The notes beneath the pieces are model-generated. The model had not been told where the DNA came from, searched no databases, and worked only from the letters and a program-made list of their open reading frames with translations. This document shows positions 1 through 10,640 of a DNA stretch of 64,000 nt, piece by piece; the first letter of the stretch is position 1; every line of letters starts with the position of its first letter. The DNA is from Spodoptera frugiperda. Lineage: Eukaryota; Arthropoda; Insecta; Lepidoptera; Noctuidae. The stretch spans positions 9,772,473 to 9,836,472 of the forward strand of contig NC_064229.1 of the NCBI RefSeq assembly GCF_023101765.2, given 5' to 3'. A program made the position numbers and the translations under genes.

Positions 1-647
1 CGTTTTAGTAACAAGTTTGAAATATCCAATAATAATGTCTTTTTATGCAATTAATCCTTTCGTTGTCAATAAACCTGTTTGACGGAGCTTTAGAATTGCT
101 TTAAAATCATTAAATACTATAGACACGTATTTGAAAATCATTACTATGAACCAAGACGTCCACACTTCATGACTCACAAAGGTAGACTAACCAAACTAAG
201 TAGTCAAAAAACGGTTATAAAACCAACTAGTGCCTATTACTAATACTTAGTTACCTAACAAGAGTAATATCACACAAATCTTCAAAATGATCGCATTAAA
301 TTAAATCACAGACCCTTAAATTATTCAGTATGAAAACAGCCTTACACAACTATGTCAAGGGCAGCGCCTATTTTGTCGCTCAAGCTATCGATTTTTCTAA
401 AACAAGTTTGCGGTCTTACTAGTGAAATATGTATAGTTGAAACTTCGTTGTTTATTTAGCAAAATGTTTCAAATTGATTACGCAATAGGCTTAATATGCA
501 ATTATTGATTAAGGTTGATTTGTATTCTACATTGACTGTAGGGCTGTATAAGTCGGGACCAAAAATGAGGATTGCCAAAAATAACCACGCATTCTATGAT
601 TGAAAAGTGAGAACACAAACAATAGGAAATATCTCACGTGACTGATC
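1..647. other. TipE-family gene 3' flank, AT-rich
   Basis: This stretch lies downstream of the minus-strand TipE-family gene and should contain its 3' untranslated region. I see no open frame of note and no copy of the repeat families found elsewhere. The only signal I can support is the poly(A) hexamer listed separately. Confidence 0.5.
451..456 (-). terminator. Putative poly(A) signal AATAAA for the TipE-family gene
   Basis: The plus strand reads TTTATT, so the minus strand carries a canonical AATAAA about 190 nt after the TGA stop at 648-650. Spacing and strand fit a short 3' UTR. AATAAA is common by chance in AT-rich DNA, so transcript 3' ends would be needed to prove use. Confidence 0.45.
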
Positions 648-2012
648 TCAGAGTGGAGAAACAGGATCGTTTGGATGCAGCTGCATATCGGCTTGACCAC
701 CAGCGCACCCCTTAAATCTCATCTTTGCATCATCACCAACTTCAATGGTCCGTTGACACAACATTAAAGTTATACAAGACACCACGACCAATACTGTTGG
801 CAGAACCAAAGCAACTAAGAACTGACGGTATGTTGTTTCAAGATCAAATCGGGCCACAACCGTGTCAGGGCTATTTTCCATATAGAAGCAAGGGAACCGT
901 GCTTTTGCGTTGTGGTCAGTTCCATCACGCCCATAATCTTTCAAGAATTCTTTGCATTCATCAGCCAAAGTATTCACACATCCTTCTAAGTTTATCATCA
1001 AGCGGCTGTCATTTGCTAAAGTTAGTTCCACCTCAGAAGGAGCTATCACACGATTAGGTGTCGCTCTAGATTGGTATAAATATTGAAGGTACGTGAAGTT
1101 CGTCAGGTCTGCAATATCTGTGCGCGGAAGTAATGCGGCGTTGATACAATCTATGGCAACTACTCCTTGCGTTCCGTTGTGAACTGCGTGACACGATAAC
1201 ATTAGCACTTCTTCACCAGAGTCAGTCCAAACCACTTCGTTCTTTTCTTCTTGAACTAACTTCGCACATCTTGCTAAAAACACTCTGTCCCCACTTAGTA
1301 CTATCACGTTTTTATTACGGGTAGGAATGTCGACGCATCTACGATCACAATTATAAGGTGTTCTTATTTTTCTACAAGTGCCTCTGTTACAAGAAAATAG
1401 TCCGTGGACGTCTATACAAGTTATCTTCCCTCTTCTCCCGGAACATTTTAAAGGTGGATCCGTTTCTCTGAAGGCGCACTCGAAAGCGTCTGTTATGTTG
1501 ATACACTTTCCTTCAGTACAGTTGAACGTGCCTGTCAAGTTTCTACATTCGTCCCTGATGCAGTGGTACTTCTTGGCATTCTCTTGGTCGATACCGAAAC
1601 ATGTTTTGTTCGCAGCACTTCCACATTCCGAGAGTAGTAAAGACGTTCCATTCTTCCTCACATTGACGTAGATCTGGATGCAGGCACCGGAGGTCTTGCT
1701 GAGGCACCATTCGCCGCAGGAGCCCCAGTCACAGTTGTCTTTGTTAATGGCCCTTGTTGTTGTACACATGATAGGGGTAGGGTCGATCCCGGACGCGATG
1801 GCTCTAGTGTACGGCATGTAGATCGCGACTGTCAAGTATACCAGTGACACTGCACTGAGGACAGCTGTCATCTGGCAGATGCAGATGGTTCCGCATATTT
1901 TCGTGTCCTGCGGAGGGACAACCAGATCTTCGACGGGTGTCGGTTTCGGCATGTCGTCGACTTCCCACCCGCGCTCTACAACCACTGACGTAAACGTCGT
2001 TTGTTTGCGCAT
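648..2012 (-). CDS. TipE/Teh-family voltage-gated sodium channel accessory subunit
   Basis: The uninterrupted frame encodes 454 residues. TipE and Teh proteins are insect accessory subunits of the Para sodium channel in the neuronal plasma membrane, where they raise current or change gating. The topology fits: a short cytoplasmic N-terminus, membrane segment 1 around residues 46-66, a large ectodomain, membrane segment 2 around 398-419 and a 35-residue cytoplasmic tail. The ectodomain holds the family-type motif CDWGSCGEWC (94-103), many cysteines and several N-glycosylation sequons (N121, N135, N158, N164, N172 and later ones). Residues 151-230 contain two similar cysteine units of the form GxFxCxxGxC, like the EGF-type insert of longer Teh proteins. 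The start is the first in-frame ATG before the first membrane segment. Family assignment is secure; which TipE/Teh paralogue it is cannot be settled here. The absence of introns in the coding part is notable. Confidence 0.88.
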   Translation of the reverse strand: MRKQTTFTSVVVERGWEVDDMPKPTPVEDLVVPPQDTKICGTICICQMTAVLSAVSLVYLTVAIYMPYTRAIASGIDPTPIMCTTTRAINKDNCDWGSCGEWCLSKTSGACIQIYVNVRKNGTSLLLSECGSAANKTCFGIDQENAKKYHCIRDECRNLTGTFNCTEGKCINITDAFECAFRETDPPLKCSGRRGKITCIDVHGLFSCNRGTCRKIRTPYNCDRRCVDIPTRNKNVIVLSGDRVFLARCAKLVQEEKNEVVWTDSGEEVLMLSCHAVHNGTQGVVAIDCINAALLPRTDIADLTNFTYLQYLYQSRATPNRVIAPSEVELTLANDSRLMINLEGCVNTLADECKEFLKDYGRDGTDHNAKARFPCFYMENSPDTVVARFDLETTYRQFLVALVLPTVLVVVSCITLMLCQRTIEVGDDAKMRFKGCAGGQADMQLHPNDPVSPL

Positions 2013-3900
2013 GCGTGGTGCCGCGATCGATTCGACGCTGCAGTGCGGACAACTTCGGTGGAAGGGATTTTTTTAGAAACATGTCAATGTCCGGATAGTA
2101 CAATTATAAAATATGTACACGCAATGCTTATTGAATGGGGGCATGCTATGTGATGCTCGTAATCAGAATAATGCTGTTGATTACACTCTAATTTTAGAAC
2201 GGACGGACGTAAATAATGAATGTCTGCAAATGATGGTGTGATAAAAGGACATGTAAACATTACATGCGTGTTTTCAAGTCTAGTCTACATTTTAGTATTT
2301 AGTAATGAATAGGTAGCCCTAGATATAATAGTGTAGTACAGTGTCTAATAACTACATACATTGTACTTGTACAATCAACAGGTTTCATTACTTTGTGTTC
2401 ACGGAAAAAAATCTTATTTTCATACACGTTAATTTGAAAATCGATAGCTTGGCACTTGAATAATTTAGTAAATATCTCTGTCATTAGATGGAATCAACCG
2501 ATCAACCTTATAGTAAAAAAAACCTACAATATGGAATAAAAAATGTGAAATTTTATAAAAATACATTTTCTATTTTTAATATTGTATAGCTACATAAATA
2601 CAAAATTAAAATAATCACATTTTAGTAGGAAAAAAACATAAGAAAACCGAACTCACCTGTCTTTCGCCTCCGTATACGAATTTCAAAACATAAAGAAAAT
2701 CCCTCTTTTCAATACCTTTTCCACTAAAAATTTTACCTTTTTAGTATAAAAACGTCCCATAAAAAACAGTGTATTATTCTTTTATCACAGATGTTGAGAA
2801 TTTATTAGATTTTTTGTATAAAATGTGTGATTTTCGCGTTGATGTGTTATTTTCGACTGGTGTGAAGTGCGTTGGGGGTTGACATGCGCAATGCGGACAA
2901 TCTGTACCAGTCTGAAGTTAGCTGTCTGTTTACTGCATACAAGCTTCAGCTTGGGGCGCTATTGAAGTTTGTTCAAAGTTTTACTTGAGTAAAATGTAGT
3001 TCGTTTAGGTTCAATCTGGTCTAGAGTAATATTGAGGTGATTACATTCTGTACAAAATATTATGTATGACAGATCAGAGATACTTTTTTAAATAAGATGA
3101 TTTATTAATTTCCTATTTATTTTTTACCAATTCCCACAACGATATAAGAAATAACTAACATAATGTAACCATTCGAACTAATCCTAGTCTTAAAAAACTA
3201 AACCATTATGCCTTTATTATACGACATTTAATACTCACGCGGTCACTACAGCAAAATTGAAATAAAATTAACTTAAATAAAAGGTTAGAAAAAAAGATGA
3301 TGATCAAGATTAATATACATAGAAATTGGCAAGTTGGAAAGGTTGATAAAAAATTAAAAATAAACGAATTTAAGAACAAGCACCATAAAAACAAAATGCA
3401 TCAACATGCAATACAACAATACATGCGTAATTTAATAAAAAAAAACACAAACAATACTCACCATAAATTTTAAAACTGTATACAGTAATATCCATTTTCA
3501 ATCTTATTATTATTTAATTTAAACACGAATTTCTTTGAAGTAGGTACAACTTTATTTGTTTACATTGTCACAACCGTAAGTCGGTGGTTTACCGACGTGT
3601 TTTGCCGCGGTACCAAAAACACTCTGTTTTAGGTTAGACCTACTCAAACCCGCGCATGCGAGGTACGCTGCCAAAATTTCCACGGCTGAGCATTTGAGGC
3701 TTGCAACGTTTTCATCGACTTTTTTAAAAATATTGCAGTTGGGTGAAATATTGAGTTATTGGCTGGCTTATGTAGTTCAGCAGTGCCAATAGTCAGGGGT
3801 TTTTGATGTATGTGAGTGGTCATACCTCGGTCGCAACGAAGGTTATCCTACTGGTAGGAACAACAGCTTTTGACCTGACTGGTGGTAAGCAGTCACCATA
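2013..3900. other. Upstream region of the TipE-family gene, no other gene seen
   Basis: On the minus strand a pyrimidine-rich tract followed by CTGCAG ends at 2038, about 25 nt before the ATG. It could be a 3' splice site for a 5' UTR intron. GC-richer islands at about 2840-2960 and 3550-3720 are possible promoter or upstream-exon positions for this gene. I recognise no repeat family before 3901. All of this is inference. Confidence 0.3.
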
Positions 3901-4060
3901 GCCTGCGTAAGCTGCAGACTGCCTAGCGGGTTACTGGGGCTCCGGTTCGTAAAGCAGAAGTAGGAACGGGATGGTTTTTAGTCAGTAAGAGCTTGACACT
4001 CCCTCTCGCCTCGCACAAGGCGAGAGAAGTCATTGTATAATTTTTCCCCGTCATAAAAAG
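3901..4060 (+). repeat. Family B A-tailed retroposon copy
   Basis: The copy runs from CTGCAGACTGCC through GGTTTTTAGTCAGTAAGAGC to AGAAGTCATTG, then a degraded A-rich end. It lies start-to-start with a second, oppositely oriented copy at 4328-4463. Confidence 0.75.
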
Positions 4061-4327
4061 CCCGACTATACCTGCAACACTATAGTATTAGTACTTCTAG
4101 GTAGAAAACTGTTTAATTGCGATATCGTTTCCCGAGGGAGGACACTGAAAATGATTAACAATCAAATAGCGGGTTGGGTATATGGAACTTCCTTTTAACA
4201 GACGAAACACAACACAGATTCACAATAATTTAAAGCAAACAATAATTGAGAGAGTTAAAAATTTAACGACTCGTCGGTTAATCAACGTAGGCTTATAATG
4301 TCCCCGTATAAAACCCACACTTTCTTC

Positions 4328-4463
4328 CACAAAGAAATAATCATCCAATTACTTCTACCGCCTTGAGCGAGGCGAGAGGGAGTGTCAGACTCTTACTGAC
4401 TAAAAACCACCCCGTTCCTACTTCTGCTTTGAACCGGAGTTCTAGGTAGTCCGCAGCTCCAGT
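4328..4463 (-). repeat. Family B A-tailed retroposon copy
   Basis: It carries the family core ACTCTTACTGACTAAAAACC and GTAGTCCGCAGCTCC in inverted orientation. With the copy at 3901-4060 it forms an inverted pair about 270 bp apart, read here as two separate insertions. Confidence 0.75.
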
Positions 4464-4727
4464 TAAGTCGGTCTAGATACTAAGGTCGAAACTGGAATAT
4501 ACCATTTCTTAAGCAGATTTAATCAGTTAAAAATGATAAGAAATACCTGGATTTATTGGTGCCCTTGATAATAGAGAATGTTGTGCAGCCGAAACCAAAT
4601 ACATAGATAGACTTTATTTGCGAGATATACATACATTATAGTATTAGATACTACGCTACCAAAAAGCTACCGCAACCTAACATGGTGGTAGGCAGAGGTG
4701 CAGATAGTTAATGTAACATCTAATTTT

Positions 4728-5003
4728 GGCTAACCCGCTATACAAGCAGACGGATCACCTGATGGTAAGCAATCGCCGCCGCCTATGGAAACTCGAAACA
4801 CCAGAGGCCTTACAAGTGAGTTGCGGGCATTTTGGGGGTTTGGAATTAAGGGTTGTTTGGAAATCGGGAATTGGGAAGATTCGGGAGGGGGTAATTGGGC
4901 AGCCGGTATCTTCGCTCTCACAACAAAACACAAGGCGACCGTGGTTTCACGTTGGTTTTCTGTGAGGCCGTGATATCAGTCCGGTCGAGCCGGCCCATTC
5001 TCT
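4728..5003 (-). repeat. Family C LINE 3'-end copy
   Basis: Recognised by GATGGTAAGCAATCGCCGCC near the low-coordinate end, GGGGGTTTGGAATTAAGGG in the middle and GTCGAGCCGGCCCATTC at the high end. Sense is minus. Short open frames here are repeat-derived, not host genes. Confidence 0.8.
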
Positions 5004-6315
5004 TTTTCTCACAAGACTCGTGGAGAACTCATGAGGAAGTATGCCTCTACCACACTTAAAAAAATTGGTGACCCTTACTGCTGTTTTGATTGATATGATT
5101 TTTGTGATATTATAGGTACTTTGCTTAACTTCATTTAATCAATGATATAGTGTTACATATGAAAACATGATGTTTACAAGAAAAAATAACCTAAACGCAA
5201 TGAAAATCTTCCAAACCTCAGAGGGCATAAGGGTCAACGTACATCAATAAATCAACAACTCCGTCCGTTTATTGCATTATGTCGTTAGTCTGATTGGTCG
5301 CTAGCAATTTATCAGTTAGGCCTAAAGTGGTGCGCATACGCATCCTACGTGCGTTAACTGGAAATAACTGAATATTATTGAGTAAGCGATCAGAGGTATT
5401 TTTTTTTTGTTCCGTAAGGTATCCTTTGTTTAGTTTTTTTGTTGAATGTTATTAATTTAATAGTTGGAACTTTGAGTAATAACATAGCATTCCTTTACTT
5501 AAAGGTTTATGTAGAGGTGCAAATATTAAGTATCTGCTACTTATGAGTCCCATGTATATCACCATAAAACCGACACTATTTAAAAAATAACCTATAATAC
5601 TTTTTAGATTCAGAAAACAAACGCAAGACTCCTTGCTCGAAAGGTCTACTTGCCATCATTAACTGAAAACCGATACTCTGTCTGGTTGATAAGAATTCAT
5701 GTATTTTTTATTCAAGTTCAATTAAATTTCGAACTATTGAATAATTTGCAAATTCAAAATATTTTAGTCAGACTGTCTATAATTTTGAATTAACGAGAGT
5801 CGACTGTAATCGATTCTTTCATGTACAAGTACATCGCATATTACATTTCGCACAAACAACCTGTCGATATAAACTATAATTATAAAATTGTAATAAAAAT
5901 ATACTTATCCGAGCAATAAAAGCGAAAAGAAATGATTCGTTCAAATCGATATGCATTTATTTCTTAGAACTTTAAACAGACTCCATGCCGGTTTCTATTG
6001 AGATCAGTGGTTCTCAAATAAGTAAGGACAATCAATGGTGCGATTCGGTCCCCAGAAAGGGCGTCAAATAAAAAAGTAGTTTGTTATTATGATCATTATG
6101 GAGAAAATAATGACCTTAATGGCTATCGACCAAACTTCGTTAAGGACAAAAGGTTATACAGGACATGTCTTCTGCCTTACAGGAGTTGCAGTTCCAGGAG
6201 GTTATGGCGGGCTTGTCCCAAAAAAATCTAAGATAAAAGGTGTCTTAATATTTAAACTACATGTTGCAGGTGGAATTTTGTGACGTTAATTATTTATCTA
6301 TTGTATTTTTTTTTG
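5004..6315. other. AT-rich intergenic stretch, nothing recognised
   Basis: No family A-F repeat, RNA gene or convincing exon is visible. A 64-codon open frame at 6089-6283 lacks any family signature and is treated as chance. Confidence 0.4.
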
Positions 6316-6490
6316 TGGGAAAGTCATCCAATCGTTTATTTCGGCTAGGGTGAGGCGAGAGGGAGTGTCAGAATTAACTAAAAACTATCCCGTTCCTACT
6401 CCTGCCCTCCGAGCCGGAGCCCCGGTAACCCAGAGCTTAGGTAGTCCGCAGCTCGGGGTCAGGCAACAGCCCTACTGGGCTCAAGTAGCA
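6316..6490 (-). repeat. Family B A-tailed retroposon copy
   Basis: Family core GGGAGTGTCAG and GGTAGTCCGCAGCTC are present. The A-tail side is at 6305-6315 (a T-run on the plus strand), as expected for minus sense. Confidence 0.75.
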
Positions 6491-6944
6491 GCCATTTCTG
6501 CTAAAGTTTGGGAAACACAGATCTAGATAATATCAACTTCGAAATACCTACCTAATAAAAAAATAGTAAAATCAAAATGTTGCTCGTTGTGGACGCGACG
6601 CTACAGTGCTATGTGCCTACAAGACGGGCCCAGATCTTTCCAGACGTACCCACGCATCAACCAGGAGTACTAAACCTTTGATGTAATTTTTATGGTTATG
6701 AATTATTAAAAAAAAAGTTGTTAGCGAACTCTTCTAAGTATTGGTGAACCCTTCGTTGGGAAGAAGACTGTTAATCTGTTCATGGTACTGTAATTGGTTG
6801 GTGAGAACAGAGTACAATTAAATTTTTGTCACCACCTCTGTTCTCTCTGTTCCTGGCAGGTATCGTAAGGAAGGACTGACTATGCGTCCACATGTTGGGA
6901 ATGGGCAGCAGCGTTGTCTGGTAAACCATTACTTTTGCAATATC

Positions 6945-7140
6945 AAAGTCAAATCTTTTTTTAAATACTGCTGTGTCGTGGGTACAAACATACAAATTCA
7001 CATACACATGTCACACAGAACCGATTTGTGTGATCCTCACATTTGTGTGATCTACAAATTATTGTTCTCCGAGTTGCTCCGTGCTTGAATCAAACCCGAT
7101 ACTTGTTGCATGGCAGCTAGTTGCCGAGCCACCGCGTCAA
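6945..7140 (-). repeat. SINE-F copy (tRNA-like head)
   Basis: On the minus strand the head reads as a degraded tRNA-like sequence with GCGGTGGCTCGGCAAC followed by a mutated B box. It is followed by the family's body (GTGATCCACAAAT-type, then GTGTATGTGAATTTGTATG). Other copies lie at 47.6, 51.2 and 59.9 kb. Confidence 0.7.
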
Positions 7141-7439
7141 CCGTGCAGTCATTTATTAGGCACTTTTGAAACGAATCCAACGCTCTCGTCTACCAATCGT
7201 GAAGATTATGGCAAATCCTTCTTATGTAGAGTAATATAATAACCCGACTATTACGGACCATGATATCACTGTTTCCATCTTATTTTTTTCTCAGTATCAA
7301 ATGATGAGAACAATATCGTGGTTCCAAATTAGTTGAGGTGTTTTCAGTAGGCATTGGATTTTGTTATGGGATATTTAAGGTGACAAATTAGCTGACGAAT
7401 CACCTGAAAGCAAGCGATCGACCAGAAGAATTAGAAATG

Positions 7440-7790
7440 CATTTACCACCATCATCAACCATCAACAGCCTGGGACAGTCCATTGCTGACAAAAGTCTCT
7501 TCTCACATGGAGAAGATTTGAGCATTAATCACCACCCTTACTCAATGCGGGTTGGTGATCAAACTTGTAATAAGACATCATAAGTACAAGTTTCCTCACG
7601 ATGTTTTCCTTCACCGTTTGTCAGTGGTGTCTAAATAATCATAGAAAGTACATATTATGACTCGGAGAATGTCACATTGATACTCCGGGTTGGTAGGTTT
7701 TAAAATTGCACTCTCATGCATGAAAAACGAGCCTTACACCTCCGAGCCACCACGACATGACATGACACATAAGGGAATTCCGTAGTTATA
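7440..7790. repeat. Dispersed repeat fragment (GATGTTTTCCTTCACCGTTTG type)
   Basis: The segment contains GATGTTTTCCTTCACCGTTTG-like sequence and ends in a run resembling CGAGCCACCACGAC. A second copy is at about 35320-35640 in this window. It ends roughly 120 bp upstream of the TATA box of the first OBP gene, so it borders the promoter. Its class is unknown to me. Confidence 0.5.
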
Positions 7791-7908
7791 ATTAATTTAA
7801 TTATATCAAAAGAAAGTTATAATACAAATCCAATATCCTGACAAAATGTTGACAACCCCACGAAATCCGGTGATTACCATTAGTCCACAGGATCTTGCGA
7901 CCGGCGGG

Positions 7909-7916
7909 TATATAAG
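7909..7916 (+). promoter_or_regulatory. TATA box of the first OBP gene
   Basis: TATATAAG sits 74 nt upstream of the ATG in a GC-rich local context (GGCGGG before, CGGGG after). A start site about 30 nt downstream, near 7940, would give a 5' UTR of about 50 nt. OBPs are strongly expressed, tissue-restricted genes, which fits a TATA-type core promoter. The second OBP gene has no equally clear TATA box. Confidence 0.7.
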
Positions 7917-7989
7917 CGGGGACACCCCGTAGGACACAGCACAACTCCTGCGCACCTATACCACACAGTAACGCTGCACAAGTATCAAG

Positions 7990-10640
7990 ATGAAGACTCT
8001 GTTGGTTTTCGCTGCCTGCATTCTGATTGCTCATGTGAGTTCAATTCCTTTTATGTGGTTGCGACTATTTTTTTTAAATGTTTCATGTTAGATTTTTGGC
8101 GTCTCTAATTTTTTTTTATGCGATGGTTACTGAAGCAAAGCTAAGTTAAATATTAATTTCATTATTTGTAATTTTAATACGTTTAGAGTTTTGTGCAACT
8201 GTATACATTATATCACGAAGTTTCGTTCTAAAAAAATTGTTCCAAATCAAAACCAATTAATCTAGTCTAAATCAATAGAAAAAGTAAAAAAATAATTCAT
8301 TAGAAATGTTGGTGTTCCGCTAAAGAAAATTATCAGTCACTAATCTTTTTTATCCCACCACAGGCTCTGACTGATGAGCAGAAAGAGAAACTCAAGAAAC
8401 ACCGCTCGGAATGTCTGACTGAGACCAACGTTGATGAGCAGCTGGTCAATAAGCTGAAGGGCGGTGATTACAAGGTAAGGAAATAAAGAACTCCACTAAA
8501 AACATAACCCTCCTTCTGGCGCAGTCGGGTAAAAAAACCATTAGTGGAAGCCTCCTTCACATAAGAGGGTAGTCTGACAACCCGCCCGGGTTGGAGATCG
8601 CAGATAAAAAGTTTAGGAGCACTGTACCCTTAGTACGAGTTTCGAAACGAGAGCGCGTTCGGCGCTCTGATTGGTTGGTTTATTCGAACTGGCCAATCAG
8701 AGCGCGGAACTCGTTCTTGTTTCGATTAGTTTAAACGGAAAGCAAACTCATACTAAGTGATCCTGATGTTTGGTTTTGAACCCTTACTTAAGCTTTTACA
8801 AAACTTATGGGTAAAATAGGGTCCGTGGCAGAAAGACAAGAGAGAAAATACCAATGATCCCTCAGGGATATATGTATTTACATCTAGAGTTTCTTGCTGG
8901 GATTATCGAAAACGAAAAATTTTAGAATGCAACTTGAAACTGATATGAACAGAGAGTAAAGTTCCCTAAGAAAAGGAGCACCCCCGGCCATTCGAGGTGA
9001 TCATGCCTTTCTGCTCAACTGTTGTTCGTTGGGATTTTATATCCTTATTTATTTGCATGTAAACTTCATAATTATACGCGATGAAGTACAAAAACAACAT
9101 CACGCCTTTTATCCCCGAAAGGTAGGCAGAGGTGCACAATACGGCACGTAAAATACTTTTCACCATTTGTGTTATAAGTCCCATGTAATAGGGGATGAGC
9201 TTATTGCCATATACTGGGCACAATTCCAGACTCCGTGCTACTACTACTGAGAAATTTTCAAACAACCGCAAAAGAGCCCAACACCCCTTGCCCGGCAGTC
9301 GCTCTTGCGACCACTCGACCAAAAAGGCAGTCTAACGTACAAAATTTCTAAATTCTGGACCAGTAACGATCCACTCAATTTCTTCTTCATTCGTGTTAAC
9401 ATTACCTATATTATTATTAGAACTTGAGACGGAATATTTACCATGTTTATTTATTTCGATGAGTTTCCGATATTTCGGCACTGTTGCAAGCGCCATGATC
9501 ACGGATGAACAGTTCATCAAACATGGTAAATATCCCGTCTCAAGTTCTAATAATAGTGTTAGTGACTATGTCAGTTTAAAAACTTATATTACCGTAAAAT
9601 GGGGTGAATAGGAATCGATAGGTGAATAGTGTCAGAAGAGGGGCCAATAGGTGAAACCGCGGAAATTCTTCATAGTATCTATTCACCCCTCTTCCGTCCC
9701 TATTTACCTCTAGTGACCACCTATTCACCCCACTTTTACTGTACCTATATTATGCCTTAGACGGAGAGTGAGCCCCTGAAGAAGTATGCTCTCTGCATGA
9801 TGATGAAGTCAGAACTGATGACCAAGGACGGCAAGTTCAAGAAGGACGTCGCTCTGGCCAAGGTTCCTAACCCAGGTAAGCTTATTGGAAGCAAATGGGA
9901 AGCATGTATGATGAGATTTATGAATGTATTTTTGCAAGAGAATTACTCTTAGTAAGTTAGTACGTAAAACTGTTTAGATGAATGGAATATACATTATTTA
10001 ATAGTTTTTTATGATCACCTGATGGTAAGCAATGGCCGCTGCTCATGGATACCCGAAATACCAGAGGCGTTATAACCTCACTCACATGAAGAAACACAAC
10101 GCAAGCGAAAACCGACGTGAAACATCATATCGTTTTTCTGTAAGGTGTCACTCCAGTCGAGCCGGAAAAATCTTGCCGTGGCATGACTCTCTCATATTTA
10201 AATTGTAGTAAAACGTGTGCAATTTTTATCTAAACAAAGAGATCTTTATTTGAATCTGAGCAAAAATGCATTAAACTTATGCTATTATAAATCTGAAGAG
10301 TTTGTTCTTTTGTTTGAACACGCTAATCACCGGAACGAAGCTTATAGGCTATAAAACACCACGCTATGATCAATAGGAGTTGACTAGAGCGGGTGAAACC
10401 GCGCGGGAGACAACTCCCAGTTGGATAAACTAGATATATTTTAGTATAATCAAGAAGATATATAATTTTTTAATCACGTCTATGTATCTAACATTACTCC
10501 TTTTTTCAGCTGACAAACCGACCGTGGAGAAGCTTATTGACGCCTGCCTGGCCAACAAAGGCAACACTCCTCATCAGACAGCCTGGAACTACGTCAAGTG
10601 TTACCATGAAAAAGACCCTAAGCATGCGATTTTTTTGTAA
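7990..10640 (+). CDS. Odorant-binding protein, minus-C type (first of tandem pair), four exons
   Basis: Coding exons are 7990-8034, 8364-8474, 9761-9875 and 10510-10640, each bounded by GT/AG; intron phases are 0, 0 and 1. The product is 133 residues. It starts with a signal peptide (MKTLLVFAACILIAHA), so it is secreted, followed by a small helical insect OBP fold that binds hydrophobic ligands. Mature cysteines occur in SECLTE, YALCMMMK, DACLAN and YVKCYH. The positions where six-cysteine OBPs have C2 and C5 are occupied by other residues (C5 would be the His of TPHQTAW), so this is a four-cysteine 'minus-C' OBP with two expected disulphides. It resembles lepidopteran proteins named general odorant-binding protein 56d-like. 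A ligand or tissue cannot be read from sequence. Intron 2 holds a CCAAT palindrome, a SINE-A copy and a MITE; intron 3 holds a family C fragment. Confidence 0.93.
8643..8724. repeat. CCAAT-containing palindrome in OBP intron 2
   Basis: GCGCTCTGATTGG (8662-8674) and its exact reverse complement (8693-8705) flank an 18-nt loop. Weaker outer pairing of CGAAACGAG with CTCGTT..GTTTCG extends it. Both arms contain an inverted CCAAT motif. It may be a small MITE or a regulatory dyad. Confidence 0.6.
8958..9045 (-). repeat. Family D repeat fragment
   Basis: The reverse complement reads GGCATGATCACCTCG and CTCCTTTTCTTAGG, shared with copies at about 41505-41590 and 56600-56705. Its class is not recognised. 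Confidence 0.55.
9098..9333 (-). mobile_element. SINE-A copy (tRNA-headed SINE) in OBP intron 2
   Basis: The minus strand begins with a tRNA-like head (TGGTCGAGTGG A box, GGCAAGGGG, degraded B box) and continues through the body to GTGCACCTCTGCCTA and a GGGATAAAAGG-type end. Length is close to the full 250-260 bp of the family. Confidence 0.8.
9413..9554. repeat. Inverted-repeat element with 37-bp arms
   Basis: AACTTGAGACGG..TTTACCATG at 9413-9449 is mirrored at 9518-9554. The loop includes TTTCCGATATTTCGGCACTG and GCAAGCGCCATGATCACGG. A second copy at about 19616-19905 is split by a family B insertion. Looks like a small nonautonomous element. Confidence 0.65.
9590..9741. mobile_element. 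MITE with GGGGTGAATAG terminal inverted repeats
   Basis: The left end TACCGTAAAATGGGGTGAAT is matched by the inverted right end ATTCACCCCACTTTTACTGTA-like sequence, and internal GGTGAATAG motifs recur inverted. About 150 bp, no coding potential, inside OBP intron 2 and ending only 19 bp before exon 3. Confidence 0.65.
10011..10193 (-). repeat. Family C LINE 3'-end fragment in OBP intron 3
   Basis: GATCACCTGATGGTAAGCAA and CCAGAGGCGTTATAA are present, then an internal deletion jumps to AACCTCACTCACATG and the CCGACGTGAAAC region. Sense is minus, opposite to the host gene. Confidence 0.7.

Noticed and set aside
725..1671. Plus-strand open frames of 97-110 codons
   Set aside because: They lie wholly opposite the TipE-family coding sequence and have no family features; they are shadows.
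6089..6283. 64-codon open frame as a small gene
   Set aside because: No signal peptide, splice context or similarity is visible; its length is expected by chance.
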